From contig NZ_JADJNN010000005.1 of assembly GCF_016714285.1 (NCBI RefSeq), forward strand, positions 1 through 64,000: 64,000 nt of DNA, written 5' to 3'. The notes under the pieces are model-generated. The model worked only from the letters and a program-made list of their open reading frames with translations. It searched no databases and was not told the DNA's origin. Positions within the stretch are counted from its first letter, which is position 1; every line of letters begins with the position of its first letter. Shown one piece after another: positions 41,220 through 49,349 of the stretch. Made by a program: the position numbers and the translations under genes. The DNA comes from Nannocystis sp. Its GTDB lineage: Bacteria > Myxococcota_A > Polyangia > Nannocystales > Nannocystaceae.

Positions 41220-43061
41220 TCACACCACGATCACCGCCGCGTCCGCCGGCTCCGCGTACAGGCGTGCGACCTCCGCGGCGCGGCGGGTGAGCACCGCCCG
41301 CTGATTGATATATCCCTTGTCCGTGATCTCCCCGGCGTCGAGCGCCGGCGGCTCGCGCAGCAGCAGCGCCCGGCCGACGCGGCGGCTGCTGACGGCGTGC
41401 TCCGCGTTGTAGCGCTCCAGCGCCGCCTTCACCGCGGCATGCACCCGCGGCTCGGCGAGCAACGCATCGACCTCGACGAGCTCCGGCGCGAGCGCGCGAC
41501 AGGCCGAAACGTTCGGAAACACCAGCAGCCCGACCTCGGCCTGCCCCTCGCCCGCGACCACCGCGTCCTGCATCAGCGCCCCCGCGGTCGCCAGCGCCGC
41601 GACCCGCAACACCCCCACGTTCACCCAGGTCCCCGAGGTCAGCTTAAAATCCTCGGCGACGCGGCCATCGAAGACGATGCCCTTGCGCGGGTCGGTCGGG
41701 TCCGCGAGTCGCCCCGCGTCGCCGGTGCGGTACCAGCCCTCGGCATCGAAGGCCGCCGCCGTCTGCTCCGGCTCCTGCACATATCCCGGCGTGATGTTCG
41801 GCCCGCGCGCGCGCATCTCGAGCTTGCCCTCGCGGGGCACCAGCTTGACCTCGCAGCCCGGCGCCGGCAGGCCGATGATCCCCGCGTGGTCGATCGCGTA
41901 GTGCACCGTCGTGATCAGCGGCGAGGTCTCGGTCGCGCCCCAGGCCGAGGCCATGAACAGCGGCGGGCCGTCCGGGCGGGCCGACGCCGCCACCGCGGCG
42001 AGCCGGGCCCACAGGTGCTGCGGCAGCGCGGCACCGGCGTAGAACGCGAGGTCGAGGCGCTGGAACAGCGCGGCCCGCAGCGACGCGTCGGCCTCGAGCA
42101 GCGGCAGCAGCACGTCGAAGCCGCGGGGCACGTTGAAGTACAGCGTCGGCGCGTGCATGCGCAGGTTCTCTGCGCTGCGCTCGATCGACCCCGGCGCCGG
42201 CTTGCCGTCGTCGATGTAGAGCGCCCCGCCGTGATAGAGCACCATGTTGAAGTTGTGATTGCCGCCGAAGGTGTGGTGCCACGGCAGCCAGTCGACCAGC
42301 ACCGGCGGGCGCGCGCGCAGGAACGGCCACGACTGCGCGATCGCCTGTTGATTGCTGCACAGCATCCGCTGGGTGTTGAGCACCCCCTTGGGCAGCCCGG
42401 TCGAACCCGAGGTGAACAGGATCTTGGCGACGGTGTCCGGCCCGGTCGCGGCGTGGGCCGCGTCCGCGGCGCTGACATCACCTGTCCCTTCGGACAGCTC
42501 ATCAAACAGGCTCTGACCCGGCTGCCTATCTTCGCTGACCACCACGTGCAGGTCAGCGCGGGCGATCGCCGCCAGCGCGCGGGCGAAGCGGGCCCCGCCC
42601 TGCGCGTACACCAGCCCCGGCGCGACCTTCCCGGCGATGTGCCGCAGGTTGGCCAGGTCCTGTGACAGCAGGCTGTAGGCCGGCGACACCGGCACCGCTG
42701 GCACCCCGACCTGCATCGCCGCCAGCTGCAGCAGCGCGTTGTCCACCCCGTTGTCCGACAGCAGCAGCGCCGGCCGACGCGGCCCGAGCCCGCGCGCCAG
42801 CAGGGCCGCGCCGACGCGACGCACCGCCGCGAACACCTCGCCGTAGCTGCGCACCCGCCAGCCCGCGCCGGCCCGCTCGCCGAGGAAGGGCCGCTCTGGC
42901 GCCCGCTCGGCCCACTCGCGCAGGCGCTCGCCGAGGGTCGCCGGGTAGGCCGCGAGCGCGTGCGGCGAGCGCAGCACGATGCTGCCGTCGGCGCGGTAGC
43001 TGGCCTCCACCTCCGCTGGCGCGAGCTCGAGGCCGGACCCTGCCTGCATGCCGCCGTGCAT
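41220..43061 (-). CDS. Feruloyl-CoA-synthase-like acyl-CoA ligase
   Basis: A 613-residue ANL-superfamily enzyme that activates an aromatic or other carboxylic acid with ATP and CoA. Signatures: ILFTSGSTGLPKGVLNTQRM (P-loop), VDWLPWHHTFGGNHNFNMVL, ASAWGATETSPLITTV, GWYRTGDAGRL, and KLTSGTWVNVGVLR then MQDAVVAGEGQAEVGLLVFP, which are typical of feruloyl-CoA synthases. The C-terminal catalytic Lys region (GEITDKGYINQRAVL) is present. Start at 43061: GGGAGGT lies 8 bases before this ATG. One palindrome is embedded at 42482. No hydratase or aldolase gene is adjacent, so the substrate is uncertain. Confidence 0.85.
   Translation of the reverse strand: MHGGMQAGSGLELAPAEVEASYRADGSIVLRSPHALAAYPATLGERLREWAERAPERPFLGERAGAGWRVRSYGEVFAAVRRVGAALLARGLGPRRPALLLSDNGVDNALLQLAAMQVGVPAVPVSPAYSLLSQDLANLRHIAGKVAPGLVYAQGGARFARALAAIARADLHVVVSEDRQPGQSLFDELSEGTGDVSAADAAHAATGPDTVAKILFTSGSTGLPKGVLNTQRMLCSNQQAIAQSWPFLRARPPVLVDWLPWHHTFGGNHNFNMVLYHGGALYIDDGKPAPGSIERSAENLRMHAPTLYFNVPRGFDVLLPLLEADASLRAALFQRLDLAFYAGAALPQHLWARLAAVAASARPDGPPLFMASAWGATETSPLITTVHYAIDHAGIIGLPAPGCEVKLVPREGKLEMRARGPNITPGYVQEPEQTAAAFDAEGWYRTGDAGRLADPTDPRKGIVFDGRVAEDFKLTSGTWVNVGVLRVAALATAGALMQDAVVAGEGQAEVGLLVFPNVSACRALAPELVEVDALLAEPRVHAAVKAALERYNAEHAVSSRRVGRALLLREPPALDAGEITDKGYINQRAVLTRRAAEVARLYAEPADAAVIVV
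42482..42497. repeat. Dispersed palindrome, CTGTCC-CTTC-GGACAG
   Basis: Perfect 6-bp arms inside the acyl-CoA ligase gene, encoding part of a loop (ELSEGTGD). Confidence 0.8.
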
Positions 43062-43075
43062 CCCTTGGTACCTCC

Positions 43076-43136
43076 CAGTCACCTCAGCCAGTCACCTCAG
43101 CCAGTCACCTCAGTCACCTCAGCCAGTCACCTCAGC
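43076..43136. repeat. 13-bp tandem repeat across a gene boundary
   Basis: Five units of CAGTCACCTCAGC (one shortened to 9). On the minus strand each reads GCTGAGGTGACTG, a stop codon plus a GAGGT ribosome-site-like core. The unit at 43124-43136 holds the real stop of the upstream lipoprotein gene. Confidence 0.9.
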
Positions 43137-44031
43137 TGTCGCAGCGCCAGCGTCCGAGCTCGGTGAGCATCGCGCTGCCGACCTGTTCGATCGACCAGGC
43201 GAAGCCCTCGTCGTCGTAGCTGTTGAGCCACAGCTCCGGGCGGCCGTCGGCGTCGAGGTCGAGCGCGCCGAGCACCGTGTACTGCACGCCTGCACCTGGT
43301 TCGCCCTTGAGCTTGCGCGGGCGCGCCTCCGCCTCGACGGGCACGAGGTAGATCGCCGCGAAGGCCGGGCCCGCGTCCTCGTCGGCGCCCGGCAGCGTCA
43401 CCGAGGCCAGGCGCTCCGGCTTACGGTCGCCGTCGAGGTCGATCTCGGCCAGCTGGTGCAGCTGCAGGCGCTTCGCGTCGCCCAGCGTCGGGTGCTCGGC
43501 GCTCACCACCGCGGCCAGCTGCGCCGCCAGCCCGGGCGCCGCCTTCGCGGCCTCCTCCGGGGTCATCGGCGGCAGCACCTCGACGAAGCTCGCGTCCGCG
43601 GGCGCCGTCGCGTGCCCACGCAGGGCCTCGGGCGCCGCCTGCACGACCAGCGCCTTGCCGCCGCCGCACTCCGCCGGGCCCGTGCCCGTGACCTTCGCCG
43701 TGGCCCCCGAGTCCAGCTTCACCTCGCCGCCGACCGGCATGAGCGCGAGGCAGGCCTCGCCCGTGCTGAACTTCGGGACATGTGCCTCGTGACAGGCGAT
43801 CGGCACCAGCCCGGTCTCGCTGGCGGCCATGAACACCCGCCCGTACGGCGCGACCGTCGGCGGCGGCGCGGGCGTCTCCACGGGCGCCGCCTGGGGCTTC
43901 GGAGCGGCCGGCGGCGGGGCCTCACCGCAGGCCGTGCACACGAGGCCTGTCCACGCGAGGCCTGTCCACATGAGACCCGTCCACGCGAGACGACGAGTCG
44001 ATAGCAGCGACAACAGCGATGGAGCGCGCAT
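43132..44031 (-). CDS. Lipoprotein with EF-hand/VCBS-like repeats
   Basis: A 299-residue predicted lipoprotein. The long signal region is built from a pentapeptide repeat (LAWTG, LMWTG, LAWTG) ending VCTACGE; the Cys at residue 35 is the likely lipidation site, though Cys at -3 is atypical. A Pro/Ala linker follows. The C-terminal half has two calcium-loop-like motifs, EIDLDGDRKPERLASV and ALDLDADGRPELWLNS, as in FG-GAP/VCBS proteins. Function unknown. A TAGGGT box lies 9 bases before the ATG. Confidence 0.7.
   Translation of the reverse strand: MRAPSLLSLLSTRRLAWTGLMWTGLAWTGLVCTACGEAPPPAAPKPQAAPVETPAPPPTVAPYGRVFMAASETGLVPIACHEAHVPKFSTGEACLALMPVGGEVKLDSGATAKVTGTGPAECGGGKALVVQAAPEALRGHATAPADASFVEVLPPMTPEEAAKAAPGLAAQLAAVVSAEHPTLGDAKRLQLHQLAEIDLDGDRKPERLASVTLPGADEDAGPAFAAIYLVPVEAEARPRKLKGEPGAGVQYTVLGALDLDADGRPELWLNSYDDEGFAWSIEQVGSAMLTELGRWRCDS
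43941..43985. repeat. 15-bp tandem repeat inside a signal peptide
   Basis: Three units of CGAGGCCTGTCCACG with a few changes, encoding the (L)(A/M)WTG repeats of the lipoprotein signal. Each contains CCTGTCC, the left arm of the dispersed palindrome. Confidence 0.85.
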
Positions 44032-44040
44032 TGGGCGGCC

Positions 44041-44046
44041 ACCCTA
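44041..44046 (-). promoter_or_regulatory. Start-proximal -10 box, TAGGGT
   Basis: TAGGGT, preceded by GA, 9 bases before the ATG at 44031. Confidence 0.45.
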
Positions 44047-44108
44047 TCACGAAAGCCCGCCGCCTCGCGGCCCTCGACAGCCGCACCGCCACCGCGATAC
44101 CACAGGGC

Positions 44109-44246
44109 GTGCGCCTGGCCTGCAAGCTCATGCTGCTCGTCGCCCTCCGCGCCTGCGGCGACGACAGCAACGGCGACCCGCCGGACGGCGACAACACGCG
44201 CATACAGCCCGACCCCAACACCAAGATGTGCCCGCTCTTCCCATAG
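44109..44246 (+). CDS. 45-residue probable lipoprotein
   Basis: From a GTG the product begins RLACKLMLLVALRACGDDSN, with a basic n-region, a hydrophobic core and L-R-A-C as an imperfect lipobox, followed by an Asp/Asn/Pro-rich mature part of about 30 residues. It ends 20 bases before the hydrolase lipoprotein gene. An ATG seven codons later would leave no n-region. No family recognised; the GTG start is uncertain. Confidence 0.4.
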   Translation: MRLACKLMLLVALRACGDDSNGDPPDGDNTRIQPDPNTKMCPLFP

Positions 44247-44266
44247 AAGCCCTCGAAGCCCTCGTC

Positions 44267-45877
44267 ATGCGCCGCACCCACCTCGTCACGCCCCGCGCCC
44301 TCGCCCTCGCCCTCCCGCTGCTCGCCGCCTGTCCGCAGCAGCAGCAGCCGCCACCCCAGCCGCCACCGGCCGAGCCCGCGCCCGTCGTCGTCGTCGCCGA
44401 GCACCCGCTGGCCCCGATCGCCGCGCCCGAGACCTGGGTCGGCAGCGTCACCTTGATCGGCGCGTCGCTCGAGGTCATCGCCCACCTCGAGCCCGACCCC
44501 GCCAAGCCCGGCGCCTGGCGCGGGCGCATCGACATCCCGATGCAGGGCGTCAAGGACTTCCCGCTGCAGGACGTCGACATGAGCCCCGAGGGCCTCGAGT
44601 TCACCCTCGCCCCGCCCGGTGCGAGCGAGGCCCAGCGCGCCGTCTTCGTGGTCGCGCGCGAGCCCAACGCCGCCACCGCGAAGGGCGAGCTGAGCCAAAA
44701 CGGCCAGAGCTTCCCGCTCGAGCTGCGCCGCCTCGCGCCCGGCGAGAGCGTCGCCGACCTCGGCCCCAAGCGCCCGCAGGAGCCGAAGCCCCCGTATCCG
44801 TACAGCGTCCGCGACGCCAGCTTCACCAGCCCCGTCGACAACATCACCCTCGCCGGCAGCTTCACCGCGCCCGCGACCCCCGGCAAGCACGCGGCCGTCG
44901 TCCTGCTCACCGGCTCCGGCGCCCAGGACCGCGACGAGGCGATCATGGGTCACAAGCCCTTCCTCGTGCTCGCCGACCACCTCACGCGCAGCGGCGTCGC
45001 CGTGCTCCGCTTCGACGACCGCGGCGTCGGCGGCTCCGGCGGCAACCTCAGCAACACCAGCCACGAGACCCAGCAGAAGGACGCCAGCGCCGCGCTCGCG
45101 TGGCTGCAGGCCCAGCCCGAGGTCGACCCCACGCGCGTCGGCATCGTCGGCCACAGCGAAGGCGCCAACCTGGCGATCCTCACCGCCGCCGCCGACAAGC
45201 AGGTCCGCTTCATCGTCCTGCTCGCCGGCATGGGCGTCTCGGGCCAGGAGATCTTGCCGATGCAAATGGCCGCGCTGCTGCGGGCCGCCGGCGCGCCCGA
45301 GGCCGAGCTCGCCCCGCTCGTCGCGCTCGAGAAGAAGCTCATCGCCGGCATCATGAAGAAGAAGCCGCGCCCCGAGCTCGAGGCCCTCGCTCGCGACCTC
45401 ACCCGCCGTCAGCTCGACCTCAGCAAGCCGCCGACCCCCGTCACGCCCGAACAGCTCGACGCGATCGTCAAGTCCAGCCTCGACGCATTCGACACCCCGT
45501 CGTTCCGCTCGCTCCTGCGCCACGACCCCCGCCCATCGCTGCGCAAGCTCAAGATCCCCGTGCTCGCCCTGAACGGCACCCTCGACCTGCAAGTCCCGGT
45601 CAAGGAGAACCTCGGTGAGATCGAGAAGGCCCTCAAGGCCGCCCGCAACAAGGACTTCACGGTCAAGCCGCTCACGGGCTTGAACCACCTGTTTCAACCC
45701 GCGAGCACCGGCCAGATCGAGGAGTACAGCAAGATCGAGCTGACCTTCGCGCCCGAGGCCCTGAACGAGGTCTCGAGCTGGATCTCCGCCCATACCGCCG
45801 CGACTCCGTCCGCGACTCCGCCCGCGACTCCGTCCGCGACTCCGCCCGCGACTCCGCCCGCGACTCCGCCCGCCTGA
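44267..45877 (+). CDS. Alpha/beta-hydrolase lipoprotein
   Basis: A 536-residue predicted lipoprotein (RRTHLVTPRALALALPLLAA then C, lipobox LAAC). After a Pro/Gln linker comes a domain of about 120 residues (ETWVGSVTLIGASLEVIAHL), then an alpha/beta hydrolase: VVLLTGSGAQDRDEAIMGHK, VLRFDDRGVGGSGGN, the elbow VGIVGHSEGANLAI (Ser near residue 296), LALNGTLDLQVP with the acid, and PLTGLNHLFQPA with the His. This is the secreted serine-hydrolase type with an N-terminal domain. Substrate unknown. The C-terminus is a pure repeat, ATPSATPPATP, running to the stop. Confidence 0.82.
   Translation: MRRTHLVTPRALALALPLLAACPQQQQPPPQPPPAEPAPVVVVAEHPLAPIAAPETWVGSVTLIGASLEVIAHLEPDPAKPGAWRGRIDIPMQGVKDFPLQDVDMSPEGLEFTLAPPGASEAQRAVFVVAREPNAATAKGELSQNGQSFPLELRRLAPGESVADLGPKRPQEPKPPYPYSVRDASFTSPVDNITLAGSFTAPATPGKHAAVVLLTGSGAQDRDEAIMGHKPFLVLADHLTRSGVAVLRFDDRGVGGSGGNLSNTSHETQQKDASAALAWLQAQPEVDPTRVGIVGHSEGANLAILTAAADKQVRFIVLLAGMGVSGQEILPMQMAALLRAAGAPEAELAPLVALEKKLIAGIMKKKPRPELEALARDLTRRQLDLSKPPTPVTPEQLDAIVKSSLDAFDTPSFRSLLRHDPRPSLRKLKIPVLALNGTLDLQVPVKENLGEIEKALKAARNKDFTVKPLTGLNHLFQPASTGQIEEYSKIELTFAPEALNEVSSWISAHTAATPSATPPATPSATPPATPPATPPA
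45799..45870. repeat. 12-bp tandem repeat at a gene's 3' end
   Basis: Six perfect units of CGCGACTCCG(T/C)C end four bases before the hydrolase stop codon at 45875-45877. Confidence 0.9.
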
Positions 45878-46169
45878 AGGTCCCGCGAATCTTCGCGAGA
45901 CTGCTCGCATTGCCCGCCCGCGGCGGTGTATGTGGCCACGATAGCGACACCACGATTCGCGTTCGTAATGGCCTGTTCGAAGTCACTCCCAGGCCGACGG
46001 GCGAAATTGCGTTCAACGCCCGAACCAGGCCCAGGACGCCAATATCGCGCCGAAGATGGCGATGGACAGCACCAACCTGATCTGTAAATTCGGCCAATAT
46101 ACCCGCTCCCGGATGGGGTCGGCTGCTCCGACTTCAAGACCCTCTGCAGCGAATAGGGCCGTTCGACCC

Positions 46170-47675
46170 ATGCACACACGCCAACTATCCCTCGCCGCCC
46201 TCGCGGCGCTCCTGTCCCTTCCGTCCACCGCGGCCGCCGCACAAGCCGCGCCTGCATCGGTCGCGCCCGCCGCAACCGCCGAGCCCGCAACCGCCGAGCC
46301 CGCGCCCGCCGAGCCCGCGCCCGCCGAGCCCCCGGCCGCGGCGTCCGGCGAGGTGTCAGTCACCAGCTCGGCCCCACCCGCCGCCGCCGCGTCGACCACC
46401 CCAGCCACGAAGCCCCGCGACACCACGCCGTGGATCAAGCGCTACCGGCCGCGACCGCTCTCGCTGGAGCTCGGCATCTATGGCGGCATCCTCCTCCCGG
46501 CCAAGGACCACGAGCTCTACAACCCCAACCAGACCTGGCTGGCCTACAAGAGCATCGCCCCGGACATCGGCCTGCGGGTCGGCTTCTACCCGCTCTCCTT
46601 CCTCGGCCTCGAGGTCGAGGGCGGCGTGGCCCCGACCAAGACCTCCGACGGCAAAGGCGCCCTGATCGGCATGTTCCGCGGCTACGCCATCGCCCAGCTG
46701 CCCTACCGCATCGCCCCCTTCGCCCTGTTCGGCGGCGGCATGATGGGGACCAACGCGCTCGGCAAGGACCTCGACCCCGCCATCCACTACGGCGGCGGCG
46801 TGAAGTTCTACGTCAACAAGCTCATCGTCCTGCGCCTCGACGCGCGCGACAACCTGGCCGCGCAGAAGGATGTCGCCGCCGGCCGCACCCACCACCTCGA
46901 GATCCTCCTCGGCCTCTCCATCGCGCTCGGCTTCAAGAAGGAGCCCGTCAAGGAGAAGGACAGCGATAACGACGGCTTCCTCGACAGCGGCGACGACTGC
47001 CCGACCGTGCCCGGCGTCGCCCCGCGCGGCTGCCCGGCCCCGACCCCGGCCGACAGCGACGGCGACGGCTTCGTCGACGCCGACGACAGCTGCCCGACCG
47101 TCGCCGGCATCGCCCCCGACGGCTGCCCGGAGAAGGACAGCGACAACGACGGCTTCCTCGACAGCAAGGACGTCTGCCCGGCCCTCGCGGGCGTCGCCCC
47201 CGACGGCTGCCCGCCGCCCGACAAGGACGCCGACGGCGTCATCGACCGCGACGACAAGTGCATCGACATCCCCGAGACGCGCAACAACTACCAGGACGCC
47301 GACGGCTGCCCCGACGAGCTGCCGAAGGATGTACAGAAGTTCACCGGCGTCATCGAGGGCATCTTCTTCGACGTCGACAAGGACGTGATCAAGCCCAAGT
47401 CGAAGACCACCCTCGACGCCGCGGTCAAGGTGCTCAGCGACTTCCCCGACGTGAACGTCGAGATCTCCGGCCACACCGACAGCGACGGCGTCCGCCAGCA
47501 CAACATCGACCTGTCGCTGCGCCGCGCCGACGCGGTGAAGAAGTACCTGGTCGACAAGGGCATCAAGACCGGCCGCATCACCACCCGCGGCGCGGGCCCG
47601 GACCAGCCGCTCGCCGACAACACGACGCCCGAGGGCAAGGCCAAGAACCGGCGCATCGAGTTCAAGCTGCAATAA
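46170..47675 (+). CDS. OmpA-family protein with thrombospondin type-3 repeats (paralogue)
   Basis: A 501-residue outer-membrane protein with the same layout as the one at 37400. It has a signal peptide, a Pro/Ala segment with AEPAPAEPA repeats, a barrel-like region (LSLELGIYGGILLPAKDHEL, then IGLRVGFYPLSFLGLEVEGG), TSP3 calcium repeats (DSDNDGFLDSKDVCPALAG) and an OmpA domain (IFFDVDKDVIKPKSKTTLDA, VEISGHTDSDG, RGAGPDQPLADN). It should anchor the outer membrane to peptidoglycan. A TAGGGC box ends 10 bases before the ATG. The preceding 292-base gap shows no gene and is relatively AT-rich. Confidence 0.92.
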   Translation: MHTRQLSLAALAALLSLPSTAAAAQAAPASVAPAATAEPATAEPAPAEPAPAEPPAAASGEVSVTSSAPPAAAASTTPATKPRDTTPWIKRYRPRPLSLELGIYGGILLPAKDHELYNPNQTWLAYKSIAPDIGLRVGFYPLSFLGLEVEGGVAPTKTSDGKGALIGMFRGYAIAQLPYRIAPFALFGGGMMGTNALGKDLDPAIHYGGGVKFYVNKLIVLRLDARDNLAAQKDVAAGRTHHLEILLGLSIALGFKKEPVKEKDSDNDGFLDSGDDCPTVPGVAPRGCPAPTPADSDGDGFVDADDSCPTVAGIAPDGCPEKDSDNDGFLDSKDVCPALAGVAPDGCPPPDKDADGVIDRDDKCIDIPETRNNYQDADGCPDELPKDVQKFTGVIEGIFFDVDKDVIKPKSKTTLDAAVKVLSDFPDVNVEISGHTDSDGVRQHNIDLSLRRADAVKKYLVDKGIKTGRITTRGAGPDQPLADNTTPEGKAKNRRIEFKLQ

Positions 47676-47724
47676 GCCGAGCGCCGCCCGGCGCAGCGCG
47701 GGGACGTCGCGGCTCCGGCCGCTT

Positions 47725-47836
47725 CGTCCCCGTCTCGTCTCCCGCGCCCGACTCAGCCAGGCTTCGGCGCGGCGCAGCGCCGCTGCGTCCCCGTCTCGTC
47801 TCCCGCGCCCGACTCAGCCAGGCTTCGGCGCGGCGC
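47725..47836. repeat. Gene-end duplication (51 bp, offset 61, identical)
   Basis: 47725-47775 and 47786-47836 are identical over 51 bases. The inner copy holds the stop and last codons of the minus-strand glycosyltransferase; the outer copy repeats them beyond the gene. Confidence 0.92.
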
Positions 47837-49196
47837 GTCGGCGCAGCCGGCCCCACAGGGCCGAGCCCGCGAAGATGTACGCCTCGATCGCCAGCAGCAC
47901 CAGCATCGGGTCGTAGGGGGCGCGCAAGCGGGTGTCGCCGAAGTAGATCGCCGCCGTGACGAGCAGCGCCCAGATGTGCAGCGCCAGGATGCCGTGGCGC
48001 GTCACCGTCCGGCGCATGAAGCAGGTGAACATCATCAGCAGCGCCGGCGCCGTGAACACCGCCGTATAGAACACCTGCCACCGGTTGGCCTGGTGACGCC
48101 ACAGGTCGCGGCCCGAGTCGGGCCAGGGCGTGTTGTAGCCGGCGAGCATGAGCACGTTGATCACCGCGTACTTGAGCTGACCGAGGTAGCCGGTCTTGGC
48201 GATGCACTTGCGCATCAGGTCGTTGAGCGGCTTGGCGTCGGAGATGTAGCCCGCGTAGTTGAGCTCGGCCCCGATCGCCGGGTCGAGCTGCACCCACGAG
48301 TTCGGGGCGGTCTTGGCCCGCTTCTCGAGCTGGATCAGCGGCGGCGGCCCGAAGCGGATGCGCCCGCGGCCGGGCTCCTCCGGGGTGGCGACCGCCTTCT
48401 TGTTGTGACAGCGACCGAAGAGCTGGTTGAAGCGACCGTTCTCGCTGATCAGGCCGAGGCGCCCGGTGTGGTGGTAGAGGCGCGCCGACGAGAACACCAG
48501 CACCACCGCGATCGGGATCGCGGCGCACACCAGGTGCTTCACCCGCACCTTCGACATGTGTCGGTGCAGCAGCACCCAGACCACGCCGAACACCAGGATC
48601 GACAGCAAGATCTGGGGCCGGAAGGCGGTGGCGATCCCGGCGTGGACGCCGGCCCACCAGGCGTCGCGCGTCCGTCCGTCCTGCACCAGGCGCAGCAGCG
48701 CGTAGCTCGAGGCCAGCAGGAACACCGAGAACGGGACCTCGCTCAAGGTGTAGCCGCCGAGCGAGATCAGCGGGTAGTAGAACACCATGAACATGGCGAG
48801 CAGCGGCGGGACCCAGCGACGCGACGACACCCGCTCGGCGATGCGGTAGGCGTAGTAGACGATGATCGTGCCGAGCAGCGCGTAGACCACTCCGATCGCC
48901 GCGTAGTTCTCGCGCCCGAACAACACCTTGAGCAGCGCCAGCAGGAAGTGCGTGCCGTAGGGGAAGAACGCGTGGTACTCGATCGAGGCGCCGAACTTGT
49001 CGATCAGCTGATCAGCGCGGCTGGTGTAGCCGCGCATGTCCGAGGAGATGTAGTCGCCGAGCGGATGGACCAGCAGGTTCCAGTGCAGGCGCACCGCGAA
49101 CGACGCTAGCAACGCGACGATCAGCCAGCGGTTGCGGTAGAGCCAGGCCTGGAAGCCCTGGGCGGAGAACCGAGGTTTTGCGGTCGAGGCGGACAA
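47814..49196 (-). CDS. GT-C-type membrane glycosyltransferase
   Basis: A 460-residue protein with about ten membrane helices. An N-terminal helix is followed by a periplasmic loop with an acidic motif (HPLGDYISSDMRGYTSRADQ), resembling the catalytic D/E region of dolichyl-phosphate-mannose-type (GT39/GT83-like) transferases. Later blocks are VFYYPLISLGGYTLSEVPFS and ATAFRPQILLSILVFGVVWV. It would use a polyprenyl-phosphate sugar. A TTG start is proposed: no ATG or GTG occurs before the first helix, and TACCAT lies 11 bases upstream as for other genes. Its 3' end is duplicated. Confidence 0.75.
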   Translation of the reverse strand: MSASTAKPRFSAQGFQAWLYRNRWLIVALLASFAVRLHWNLLVHPLGDYISSDMRGYTSRADQLIDKFGASIEYHAFFPYGTHFLLALLKVLFGRENYAAIGVVYALLGTIIVYYAYRIAERVSSRRWVPPLLAMFMVFYYPLISLGGYTLSEVPFSVFLLASSYALLRLVQDGRTRDAWWAGVHAGIATAFRPQILLSILVFGVVWVLLHRHMSKVRVKHLVCAAIPIAVVLVFSSARLYHHTGRLGLISENGRFNQLFGRCHNKKAVATPEEPGRGRIRFGPPPLIQLEKRAKTAPNSWVQLDPAIGAELNYAGYISDAKPLNDLMRKCIAKTGYLGQLKYAVINVLMLAGYNTPWPDSGRDLWRHQANRWQVFYTAVFTAPALLMMFTCFMRRTVTRHGILALHIWALLVTAAIYFGDTRLRAPYDPMLVLLAIEAYIFAGSALWGRLRRRAAPKPG

Positions 49197-49207
49197 GGCG
49201 AATCGGA

Positions 49208-49213
49208 ATGGTA
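49208..49213 (-). promoter_or_regulatory. Start-proximal -10 box, TACCAT
   Basis: TACCAT on the minus strand within an AT-rich run (TTTTTTACCATT), 11 bases before the TTG start at 49196. Confidence 0.45.
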
Positions 49214-49349
49214 AAAAAGCCGGCGGACTCTACCCGAATCCCCAAGCGACCGCGAGTCGTCACGGCCGCGAGGGAGCGCCGCCCAAACGGCCGCAGGCCG
49301 CCCCGCGCTTGACACGCGGCACGGCCTGTGGCGAGCGCTCCTGCGCCTC

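Noticed and set aside
9331..47836. Gene-end duplications as a 60-column formatting artefact
   Set aside because: Offsets are 59, 61, 62, 65 and 70 rather than exactly 60, and three pairs differ by a base, so simple line repetition cannot explain them; assembly error still needs read-level exclusion.
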